This document shows, in pieces, positions 32,389 through 42,360 of a DNA stretch of 64,000 nucleotides. The stretch lies in contig CM042085.1 of the NCBI GenBank assembly GCA_023512835.1, positions 50,215,569 to 50,279,568 on the forward strand. Reading direction: 5' to 3'. Made by a program: the position numbers and the translations under genes. The DNA comes from Taxillus chinensis. Lineage: Eukaryota > Streptophyta > Magnoliopsida > Santalales > Loranthaceae. Position 1 is the stretch's first letter, and every line of letters begins with the position of its first letter. The notes beneath the pieces are model-generated. The model was given only the letters and a program-made list of their open reading frames with translations, did no database searches and was not told the origin of the DNA.

Positions 32389-34636
32389 TGTCACGCCCCC
32401 AAATTCCAAGGAACCCGAAACTAGGAACATGACTTCCCCTTGCCCGCACCCGATAGGTCAAGGGGTTGGTGACTAGCACCAATGGAGACTACACCGCGGG
32501 TGCTGTCTCAAATATGCAACCCTATAAAGTCATACATCAAGGGTAATCCTGTACTTTCCCATATATCATCATGCACACAATGAACAAAGTCAAATAGTCA
32601 TATAGACATCACATCATAAACAGTATGCAAATACAACTGTCCATGGACCCATGTCCGAGATATCACACAAAACAATACAAAATATAATACTGTATCATAC
32701 ATCAGAGTAGTGGGCGTCCTCCTGGAAGAAAGTCCTCCACTAGTCTCGGGTCACACCTGAAAAAGGTAAACAGCAAGTAGGGGTGAGCGACAAGCTCAGT
32801 AGGTGACCCCAACACTCCACATCATGCAAACATACAAGACTATACTACATGCTCTGTGTACTCGTGCACTGTGTATTGTGCACAATCACTAGGACTCAGC
32901 CTGCAAACAACATCAGGACCCAGCCTGCCCACACAGGACAGCTTGTCCATGATCCTCCATAGGATCGCAGCTCAGGGCACTCAGCTCTAGCTCCATGAGC
33001 TCAACAGCTCAACTGAGGCCTTAGCCTGTCCACAGCGTAATATGCTCGGCCACAGTCGCCACACAGGCCTGTCATCGGCACATATGCCTGCCACGTCCAC
33101 CACATAGCACCATCGGTACATCACGGTGAGAACCTAACAAGTCATAGAGCCTAAGCCCCAATCCCTCAAACCAACATACCAACACCAATATGGTCTTAAG
33201 GTATACAACACTCCCTTTAAAACTGTAGCCAGTCTTCACCCATCGATCCTCATTCCTTGACTAAGGAAGGAGATACCCATAGGAGTTGTTTTCTTGAAAT
33301 AAAAAGTCCCAGCATTGGGTTCCCATAGCATAACTAAGATAATCTGTTTTTTGGGGATTTTTCTGAGATGTCTAACCCCACTTTTCAAAAATTCACCTTT
33401 ACGAAAAACTGAATTTTTCCGAGATTTTACACTAAATCGCAATTTTCACATTTTGAAGGAGTGGGAATTAATTTTTCTAGTATTTTTCTTTGAATCCAAA
33501 TTGGGGGTATTTCCTTATTTACATTGTAACTTAAGTATTACTTAGGCATAATGGTTTACAATGTAAATAGTCCAGTGCAGTTGCACTACTGCGGTACACT
33601 GCTGCGGATTGATGCTGCGGAATGGATGCTACGGATTGAGGCTGTGGAGTGGATGCTACGGATTCATGCTGCGGAATGGATGCTATGGATTGATGCTACG
33701 AAAACACTACTGCGGAGCGAAGCTACGGATCACGCTGCTGATCTGGACTACTGATCCGGACTAATTACTCCGGACTACTGATCCGGACTAACGAAGCTGC
33801 TGACTCCACAGCTGCTAACTCCACAGCTGCTCACTCCATAGCTGCTGACTACGAACCTGCTGATTCCCTAGCTGCTGACTACGAAGTTGCTGATTACGAA
33901 CTTCGACCCTTACAGTTTGCCCAGGTTACTGTTCATCATCGTTTTTGGTCTAATTTTCGTCTGGGATCAACCCAGCAACCCCAAGACACTCACAAACACG
34001 CGTTTTACTAAACAGAGTACAAAATTACATACCCAAACTGATATAAATCAGTTCTTACCCACAGATCTTTGGCTAAATCATTAAATCTAACCTAAAAATT
34101 GGGTTTCCCCCAAAACCTAGGGTTCATGCTCAAATTCATAAATCATGATAAATTCATGCATATCCAAAGACAGAATCGAGATAAGAGGTTCAAGGATACC
34201 TACTTCAAAAGATTATTTGCGATCCACGAACTCCAATCGCCCCAAATCACCAAAGGAAGCTCTTCACCTTTTCTCTCTCTTTCTTGCTCAAACACGCACG
34301 TACCAGGCAAAAGTAAAGGGAAAAGGCAATTTCTTAATTATTTATACTGCTGCCAATAATTGGCCTCCTGAGGTCACGAACTCCAAATTTAGTCAAATTA
34401 CTGTCAAAACGCTCGAAATGACGAGCACAACACTATTCAGATATTACCATACTCAATTGACTGCTCAAACGTAAAGTCGACCAATAAACCCCGAAAAGTC
34501 AATAATTGGGTCAAATGGGGCCCCGACTCAGAATCGGGCCCAAGTACAGTCAAAATGCTCACATCGACAACTACACTACTATTGCATTCCCATAGAATGA
34601 CTATCTCTCCAAACTACCCAAATACGAGTCTTTACA
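32389..34636 (-). repeat. Tek2 5' LTR (2248 bp)
   Basis: On the minus strand it begins TGTAAAGACTCG (34636) and ends GGGGGCGTGACA (32389). A TATAAATA box lies at 34339-34346. A block at 33240-33540 (containing AAAAAGTCCCAGCATTGGG) is strongly conserved with both Tek3 LTRs. Next to it lies a CpG-bearing short-repeat cluster unlike theirs (33590-33930). Confidence 0.9.
33590..33930 (-). repeat. Short-repeat cluster in Tek2 LTR
   Basis: The plus strand shows repeated ATGCTGCGGAATGGATGCTACGGATTG-like units, each shorter than 30 bases (33601-33730), then ACTACTGATCCGG units and finally GCTGCTGACTACGAA/GCTGCTGACTCCACA units to about 33905. The cluster directly follows a GTTTACAATGTAAATAGTCC segment, shared with the Tek3 LTRs, where an unrelated CTGCTCGA repeat follows instead. 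Confidence 0.82.
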
Positions 34637-36909
34637 CGCGCAGGGAGGTAGCCTCACCAGAAGCCTCAGCCCCATCCTCTCCTTCCGAGATAAAAGGAGA
34701 AGAGGAGATTTTTATTAGATACGTGCTAGACTGGGAGGTTTTAGAATCATCAAATATTGATTGGGTAAAGAAGTGATGTTGAAGCTTCAAACCCTTAGTT
34801 TAAAGAGGTTAGTCTCTGGCCGAAGTGATTTATTCTACCCTACTATGCATGAGTTCTATAACTCAGTATATGTGAAAGATGAGGATGATGAAATAATTGG
34901 AGAAGTTCAAGGAATTTTAATCTCTATTTCACCTGTTATGATTAGAGACTATTTTGATCTCCCAAATCCTTCACAAGAAATCCCTAATTTAAGCTTAGGA
35001 GCTTACGGTAGAACTTTTAATTTCAATAGGGAATTTGGGAAAAGAAGGCAGTTTACCAAAAATGGATTTGTAGGGAAATATAGATGCCTTGCCCACTTGG
35101 TAGGAAAGTGTCTATTGTTGCAAACTAGTGGGGTTGATTCGGTGCTAAAATCTTATCTTAAGTTTATTTACTGCATTGATCATCAACTAAATATTAACTG
35201 GGCAGGTGAGATATTTCAGCTTTGGAAAAGAGATGTGAATAAACGATTATATGGGAGGGTGTTGAGCATGTTGTTTCACTTTTAGTATGCACACTTGTGT
35301 GTACATATAGAACTTACCATTTTCGTATCTAATTTGATATTGAGAGTCCTTCTACCTGAAGGGGCTTTAGGGGTTAGTTTTAGAGGGAAATGGGGAGCTA
35401 GTACTCCCATTGTACCGCAGCCCTCACGGCATAGTGTGCATATGGAAAGGCCTGCTGAACATTCTAGATACACATCTACTCCCATGAATGCAAGAAAACA
35501 GCATATATTCCAGTTGACTGCTCTCTACATGCAATATAATGTCCATAAGGCAAATGTGTATAACTTCTTTCAAGGAATCAGTGGCCAGGTTATAAGTGAA
35601 GCTGAGGTGATCAATTGGGCCTTCACTAATGGCCACATAACTCGTATCAAGTTGGAGGAGTTGTTGGAATTTTTATCCCAAGACCAGCAAGCAACCTCAT
35701 GATCGACAGCAAGAGCATGGGAAGCCCCTGATCCACCATTTGGCTCATCTTATGAAGACTTGAAGTGAAGAACAGATCAACTTCAAGAAGAACAGGCCAT
35801 GATAAAGCAACAAATTGGACAATTGCAAAAGAGCCAATCCCTTTTGATCAAATAGCAAAAAGAAGTAAAGGGCATATTGGGAAAAATTTGGAAAGCTTTG
35901 GGCAAAAAGAAGAAGTCTATAAAACCCCAAGTTATAAACCTTTCTGAGGAGACAGTACCTTTAGCGCAGCCTGAGTTTGATCAGACAGAGGAGACACCTG
36001 AGTACCCATAATACCCCCAGGAGGAGGAGACTTATGCTTATTAGCCATACTTTCACCCAGCAGCGCCAATTTCATTTGAGCCTCAGTCAGGCCCTAGCTC
36101 TTCTCATGCTCTCATTCCAATGATTCAGCCTCTACAATGGTGGTCTGGTGTTTCTTCAGAGGCTGCACAAGAGGATTTATTGGGGAAGCCAGTATATGTG
36201 AATATCAATCCAGCTTTGTCAACTCCTGAGGCCACGATAGAGTTTGAGCAGTTTCTTCAAGGTGCAGCTTGGCAAGCACGATTTGCTAGGGATTCTGAAG
36301 TGTTCACATCGTCCTATCTGCAGCGGATCTTAGCTAATGAATATTTATGTGCGGATGATGTTGATCTTTTTTGCAGAACCATGCGGCATGTAGTGGAGGC
36401 AAAGCCTAATGACTACCCTATGGCACAATACACTTCCATCATATTGTGTGAATTGTACGAGCAGCCTCTGGCAGAGCATGTTCTTCGTCAAAGAATAAAT
36501 GGAGCTGCAGGAGGTCCTCATCCCTGTCCTTGTAGACCGCCATTTTGTGCTTCTTCAATTGGACCTAAGTGTGGGACATGTGGTGTTGTATGATCCTTGC
36601 CAAGCACATGGATTTGCAACATGCAAGAAGAAGATAGTTCATGGTTTCTTGAGAAAAGTCAAAGAAGCACTCAGGAAAGAGGGGCTATTGACATCCAAGT
36701 TCCCTCTCATGCACTTCAATGAAATGGAGCTTCCCCAACAGCCTGACCAGCTCAGCTGTGGGATTTTTGTATGTTATTATTTGATAGCTCTGTTGCAGCA
36801 TAAGGATACCTGGGAAATCACAGGGGAAACATCTGCTGAATTTGTAGTGCGCCTTAGGACTATGGTGGCCCATGTTATCTTCTTCTATAGCTTACCCACT
36901 CAAAGGTAG
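34637..36909 (+). pseudogene. ATH ORF3: plant-transposon N-domain, coiled coil, Ulp1-like (C48) protease
   Basis: The start is lost at the Tek2 LTR edge. The N-domain (34670-35290) has VLDWEVLESSNIDW, MHEFYNSVY, VQGILISISPVMIRDYFDLP and a CLLLQT...INWAG segment, the same landmarks as in SirA1 and SirB ORF3. A helical Gln-rich segment lies at 35760-35860. The protease part (about 36200-36909) keeps His 36541 (RHF), Asp 36592 (YDP), Gln 36739 (PQQPD) and Cys 36757 (SCGIFVC), with the same His-Asp spacing (17 residues) as the other two copies. Most of the gene lies in one frame with stops at 35283, 35700 and several between 35760 and 36060, plus frameshifts near 34765 and 36510. The substrate is unknown. 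Confidence 0.8.
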
Positions 36910-37558
36910 GTGTCTTCTTTCCCCTTCTACCATGCTTTGAGGACATAGCAAATTTTTAAGTGTGGTGTGGGGGGGTGACTTGAACCATTTGTTTTAATTT
37001 GAGAATACCTTATTTCATATTTAGTTCACTGTTGTTTGATTGTTAAATCTAACTTATGCATGGTTAGTTATTTCATCCCTTGTCTAGGGTGGATTTTGGT
37101 GAACTAGGTTTAATGATTGCATGATGGACCAAGTCTGCGATTGTTAGATTGGTTATTTTCCTCTGTCAACTTTTATTCTCATGGAGCAAATGGATTAAAA
37201 GACTTAAACCTTTCTTAACAAGGACCAAGTGTAAGATTGGTGGGTAATGATCAATATTAATATGGAATTAATTGATTGGCTTAAGAACAAGTACCATAAC
37301 CAAAATATTATAAGGCATTGTGTGGTGAAATTGTGACCCTAGATTCTTTAATTCATTGCTATCTTCAAATTGCGTTACAATCTTAATAGTTCTTGCATTT
37401 TGCATGCTTAAGACTTAGACTTTAATTTAAAATACAAAAATCAATTGTTCAGATATAAATTAAATTTGCTAGCTTGGTGCTTATTGCTTGACAGCATTAG
37501 CTACCTCCCTGTGGGTTCATAACCGGAGTTTAAATACTTCAATTTATTACTTGACCAG
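36910..37558 (+). other. ATH 3' noncoding region, polypurine tract and probable partial LTR
   Basis: A purine-rich tract, GTGTGGGGGGGTGA (36964-36977), lies about 55 bases after ORF3. Sequence after it shares words with the right part of the solo LTR at 31680-31880, such as GAAATTGTGACCCTAGAT and CTCCCTGTGGGTTC. It is probably a truncated 3' LTR cut at 37558 by the SirA3 LTR. No gene is seen. Confidence 0.6.
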
Positions 37559-39828
37559 TGTTGGTCCCTGGGAGCCTAGAGGGGGGTGAATAGGCTCTTA
37601 TCGAAAACTCTTTTCTCACTCTTTAACACGACGCTTATCTGGTTAAGAGATATAATTAATGTGGAAGATAACCAGATAGTGGAAGTATTTTGTTTTATTA
37701 TCAACTGATAAGTACAACAAAATAGAAGCAGATTAAAGCTTGTGAAGCTTTTCGATCTACTCTAACAACTCGCTTACACTCTATTTACAGAAGATTCATA
37801 CACTAGCCTCTATGATCTCAATGAGCTCTTGTATATACACGCTTATTTCTAACTCACGAACATCAACAAACTTTAATATACAAGTGTTACAATATATATA
37901 GAAACATCCTTGAGAGACAATCTTGGAACTTGATCTTCTGAGCAATGTGTAGCATTGACTGTTCCTCGGAGTTCTCTCTGCCTTGAATGCTGCAGTTGTG
38001 GAGCTCAAGGTCTTGGGTTTGTAAAACATAAGTCTCTTGTGAGTACCCAAGTGCAGTTAAAGTTGTGTCCACATATCCGTATGATCCACGTGTAAGATGC
38101 TTTAGATTATCGATGAGTTTGTCTTACATCGGGACACAGCAAGCTGGTGACTTTGAATGTGAAGAGATAAGTTGAGGCAACATCTATTTAATCCGACGTA
38201 AAGTTCCTTACTCCGTGTTAATGAAGCTCGGATCCTTACTCCGTATCATTGGTTGCTTACTCCGTGTTAGTTTAGTACTGGAATCCTTATTCCATATCAG
38301 CGCTTCCTTACTCCGTATGAACGAGAAGTCCGGAGAGCTTACTCCGTATCAGTGCTTCCTTACTCTGCATGAGTTTCTTACTCCACATGAGTTGAAAGGA
38401 CCAGATGGCTTACTCCATATCAGCACATCCTTACTCCGCATGAGTAACTGGTTCAGATTCCTTACTCCACATCTACTTTTCTTACTCCGTACGAACAAAG
38501 GACTCGGGTCCTTTTCCGTACAAGTACTTCGTTACTCCGCATCTATGAAAGACTCGGATCCTTATTCCATGTCTAGTTTCCTTAATCCGCGTGAGTGGAA
38601 GACTTAGCTTTTAAACTCCGCGAAGACTTTATCTTACTTCGTGCAACTTGTAGACTAAGATTCTTACTCTGTAACTATTTGACTTAGTCCGTTTAAGGTG
38701 TTAGGCGCACATTCCTTAGTCCGTAGCTTTAAGTGATTAGTCCGCATCGAATGATCCTTATTCTGTATGAAGTGTGACTTGGTCATTTACCAAGTGTTTG
38801 ACAACATTCACTCTTGTTCGGATCAGGATTATGTATCCTGTCCTTAGCTTTGCTCTCACGAGTGTAGGTCCGGATTAAGATCATATCTTCTGCAACAACT
38901 TAAGATAAAACAAGCTGGTGACTTTGAATGTGAAGAGATAAGTTGAGGCAACGTCTATTTAATCCGACGTAAAGTTCCTTACTCCGTGTTAATGAAGCTC
39001 GGATCCTTACTCCGTATCATTGGTTGCTTACTACGTGTTAGTTTAGTACTGGAATCCTTATTCCGTGTCAGCACTTACATACTCCGTATGAATGAGAAGG
39101 TCGGAGAGCTTACTCCACATCAGCGCTTCCTTAGTCCGCAAGAGTTCCTTATTCCGCATGAGATGAAGGATTGGATGGCTTACTTCGTTTCAGCACTTCC
39201 TTACTCCGCAGGAGTTCCTTACTCTGCATGAGTTAAAGGATCGGATGTCTTACTCCGTGTCAGCACATTGTTACTTCGCATGAGTAACTGGTTCGGATTC
39301 CTTACTCCGCATCTAGTTTCTTCACTCCGTGCGAACAAAGGACTCGGGTCCTTATTCTGCACAAGTACTTCCTTACTCCGTATCTATGAAAGACTCGGAT
39401 CCTTATTCCGTGTCTTCTTATCCTTAATCCACTTTAGTGGAAGACTTAGCTTTTTATTCCGCAAAGACTTTCTCTTATCTCTTACTCCGTGCGACTTGCA
39501 GACTAGGATTCTTACTCCGCATCGATTTGACTTAGTCCGTTTAAAGTGTTAGGCACAGATTCCTTAGTCCATAGCTTCAAGTGAATAGTCCGCACGAATG
39601 ATCCTTATTCCGTATGAAGTAGAGACTTGGTTATTTACCAAGTGTTTGACGACACTCACTCTTGTTCGGATCAGGATTATGTATCCTGTCCTTAGCTTTG
39701 CTCTCACGAGTGTAAGTTCAGATTAAGATCATATCTTCTGCAAGAACTTAAGAGAAAACAACCAAAGTCTCAGATCAAATTACATAGGGCTTTATCCGCA
39801 TCATCCAAATTATGGGCTTGATCCCACA
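37559..39828 (-). repeat. SirA3 3' LTR (2270 bp), enlarged by internal duplication
   Basis: On the minus strand it starts TGTGGGATC at 39828 and ends GGGACCAACA at 37559, matching the SirA1 end. It is about 1 kb longer than the SirA1 and SirA2 LTRs because the CTTACTCCG-bearing U3 segment is present twice. A TATATATA box lies near 37890-37898. The bases ACCAG precede it at 37554; the partner flank is lost. Confidence 0.9.
38140..39765 (-). repeat. Tandem duplication of about 0.8 kb inside SirA3 LTR
   Basis: CAAGCTGGTGACTTTGAATG begins copy 1 at 38140 and copy 2 at 38911. The two then run in parallel (ATTTAATCCGACGTAAAGTT, the CTTACTCCG cluster and GATCAGGATTATGTATCC) until about 38905 and 39760. 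The offset is 771 bases and the copies differ by scattered substitutions and by extra CTTACTCCG units. SirA1 and SirA2 have one copy. Confidence 0.9.
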
Positions 39829-40020
39829 ATCTCCCCCAATTATGGATATGTCAAAACCCTTTGTAATCTGATCTGGTAAGCAAAGCACAAAGACAATATA
39901 CAGAATAGAGATAACTTCTATTTTCATTAAACAGCAACTCAGTACAATTCGGCGTTGATACAAATTTTTCACTAAGGTACATAAGGCTTACTATACTTGA
40001 AGATCATCGTTGCCGCCTTC

Positions 40021-40690
40021 TCGCAAAGGGGCCATCTGGATTTGGTTATAGCCCAAGAATCCATCCATAAATGAAAATAAAGCGTGCTTCACTGTGTTCT
40101 CCACCAGAGTATCAATATGTGGGAGTGGAAAATTATCTTTTGGGCTCGCCTTATTTAGATCTCAGTAGTCGATGCATACACGGATTTTTCCCCCTTTTTT
40201 CGGTACTGGCACAATGTTCGCTACCCATACCGGATAATGAGCAACACTGAGGAAACCGGCATCCCACTGTTTTCTGATCTCCTCTTTGATATTCAATATC
40301 ATCTGAGGCCTCATCCTTCATAGCTTCTGTTAGACCAGCGGACATTCTGGCTTCAGTGGTATTTGATGTTGCATGATATCTGCATTCAGACCCGGCATAT
40401 CTTGATAGGACCAGGCGAACACATCCCTGAAACAGGTCAACAAATCAATCAATTGCCCCTTGATCTCTGCGGATAATGAAGAACTCAGTTTGAGCCGTCT
40501 AGGTTCTATGCCTGTTCCCACATTTACTGTTTCTATAGGGTCCTCACTTGGGGTCTTGAGCTGGTCTTCCCTTTCCAACAGTCAAAGGATATCTTCAGGT
40601 AAGTCGACCTCATCTTTTAAGTTAGCCTTACTTGTCTCATGCACTGACTTCTCCAAATCTGGACTTTGGGCATCCCGCCTCATTATTGCT
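40021..40690 (-). pseudogene. pol: TAT reverse transcriptase N-terminal fragment
   Basis: A pre-RT segment with DVFAWSYQDMPGL (about 40440) leads into VAHYPVWVANIVPVPKKGGK (about 40230), then NKASPKDNFPLPHID and FSFMDGFLGYNQIQMAP, the standard first RT blocks of Tat-type elements. Stops occur at about 40330, 40320 and 40160 (TGA where YRDL has Arg). The match ends just after MAP near 40020; the catalytic YxDD box is missing. Confidence 0.87.
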
Positions 40691-40916
40691 TGTCACACCC
40701 TTGTTGAATTCACGGTACCTTTTTTGTGAAAAGATCAACAAGTTGATAGCAAAATATGATATGCATATGATAATGAGATGCAATGCATTATTTTTGGAAA
40801 AACATACACTTTATTAAAAGCGAAACATCTCAAAGAGACATAAACTATTTTTTTAAACACTAAAAAAGGCATAAAAGTGAAAACAAACAATTATCCAAAT
40901 AGGATTTCCGCAAGGA
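40691..40916 (-). other. AT-rich spacer between TAT protease/G-patch and RT
   Basis: About 225 bases of AT-rich sequence with no coding signal. The minus strand contains TTTTAATAAAGTG and ATGCATTGCATCTCATTATC, echoed in a second spacer at 44354-44570. Ogre elements are known to carry an intron between protease and RT, so an intron is one reading. Splice sites are not convincing enough to place. Confidence 0.55.
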
Positions 40917-42360
40917 TTACATCACGGGGAGACATGTGCTAGTCCAATTGTTAAGAGGATGTCCTGGAGCTCCTTCCTGCACGAACACCACCTGGCCTGC
41001 TTCTGGTTCCTCGCTTTCCACAGCAGCAATGACCGCAGCCTTCTCTTGATAAGTAAACCCTCTACTGTAGAATGTGTCTTCTAAGGGTGGAAATGTCATA
41101 TGCTCCTCTTGGATAGGTCGCTTCTGCAACTTGGCCATTCTGATTTCCCTCTTCCTGGAGGCTTCCTTCTGCCGGTCTGCTTTAGTGGGTTTGTAGCCTA
41201 GCCCATATCGTTCTATTGTGCCCCAAATGCATAACGGGTCTTTCATGCCCTGAGAGGATGCCCCGAGCCCAAGTCCTGGCTTATGTCCTTGCCTAAGCAT
41301 CGTATGTGCAATTATCTTGGTAGCTTTGGACAGTTGAGCTCCTATCCTTTGATACAAACGAGCCGTGTCACATAGGTAACATTGACCACTTCAAAGGCTC
41401 GGAAAGAACATTCTGGTACGTCCTCTCTGCTATCAATACAAGGCATGGATGACGGCTTGGTTACTAATAGGTCTGTCTCCCCGGATACACAAATAAGGTG
41501 ATCGTCAACCACGAACTTCAGTTTTTGGTGCAGAGTAGAAGGTACTGCTCCCGCCGTGTGAATCCATGGCCTTCCCAACAAGCAGCTGTAGTATGGCGCA
41601 ATATCCAAGATCTGAAATTCAACTGAAAATACTGTGGGTCCAATTAGCAATGGAATATCCAACATTCCTGTTACTTCTCTTTTTCCCCCGTCAAAGGCTC
41701 AAACTACCATGTTACTCGACCACATGTATGAAGAATCTATGGGCAATTGTTGTAATATTTGTAAAGGCATAATGTTGACAGTGGACCCATTATCGATCAG
41801 TACCCGGGAGATGGTGTGTTCTTTGCACTTGACAAAAATGTGCAAGGCCTTAATGTGCCCCTTGCCCTCCTGTGGCAGTTCATCCTCGCTAAACGATATA
41901 AAGTTGTCCACTACAAGGTTTCCAGCGATTGTGTCAATGTTCTCCACCAAAATAGTTGGCGGGACGTAAGCTTTTCTAAGGACCTTCATTAATGCTTCTC
42001 GATGTGGAGTAGAATCTTTTAGCAGTGAGAGTAATGAGATCCGAGCGGGCTATTTGCTTAGTTGCTCTACAATGTTATATTCATTATGCTTAATCAACTT
42101 CAGAAACTCAGCAATGACTTCCTCAGTAATCTGAATTTCCTCTTTGGATGGTTCTGATGCAAGCAAGATATCTTTCCCAACAGCTTTCCCCTTCTTCGAT
42201 TGCTCGAGCACTCAGGTGCATAGGGACATCCACTCTGAGTTGTCTTCTTTGTTTGAGGGTTCCCTTGTACTACAGCATCACAACCGTACCTCCATGGAAT
42301 AGCCTTCTCACTCTTGTAGGAAGGTTGAGGGGGTATATGGACGGTAAAAGGCTAGATTCC
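40917..42360 (-). pseudogene. pol: TAT aspartic protease and G-patch-like segment
   Basis: Protease (41989-41342) has VLIDNGSTVNIMP, with Asn after the catalytic Asp, and the downstream LLGRPWIH motif typical of Tat proteases. TGA at 41699 replaces an expected Arg codon. A shifted frame (41357-40917) continues with GLGLGASSQG and GLGYKPT, a G-patch-like Gly-rich stretch seen before RT in this group. The part upstream of 41989 (to about 42360) is full of stops but reads in patches as the gag-protease linker. Confidence 0.82.

Larger units (their letters stand above)
27320..34636 (-). mobile_element. Tek2: 3'-truncated Tekay/Del-like chromovirus with 5' LTR
   Basis: On the minus strand it has a 5' LTR (34636 to 32389), primer site, leader, gag, protease, RT and part of RNase H, ending at 27320 where the SirB LTR begins. 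The leader contains a solo LTR insertion (30500-31994). The 3' part of pol and the 3' LTR are missing. The RT and LTR relate it to Tek3 and Tek4. Confidence 0.9.
34637..37558 (+). mobile_element. ATH: 3' part of an Athila-like LTR retrotransposon carrying an Ulp1-type ORF3
   Basis: The fragment begins inside the N-domain of ORF3 at the edge of the Tek2 LTR and runs through ORF3, then TTGAGGACA and AAGTGTGGTGTGGGGGG (about 36937-36976), words typical of the 3' polypurine region of Athila/Tat elements. Sequence resembling an LTR follows to 37558, where the SirA3 LTR begins. Gag and pol are absent, so the lineage call is moderate. Confidence 0.6.
37559..40020 (-). mobile_element. SirA3: 3' LTR and adjoining internal end of a third SirA copy
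   Basis: The minus strand shows internal 3' sequence (about 40020-39829) with the polypurine tract GGGGGAGAT, then the LTR from 39828 to 37559. The internal part aligns with 10685-10824 of SirA1. It is cut near 40020 by the TAT fragment. No coding sequence of this copy remains. Confidence 0.85.

Noticed and set aside
34555..34776. Open frame spanning the Tek2 LTR and ATH
   Set aside because: The first 80 bases are LTR sequence and only the part after 34637 resembles ORF3, so the apparent start is an artefact of the junction.
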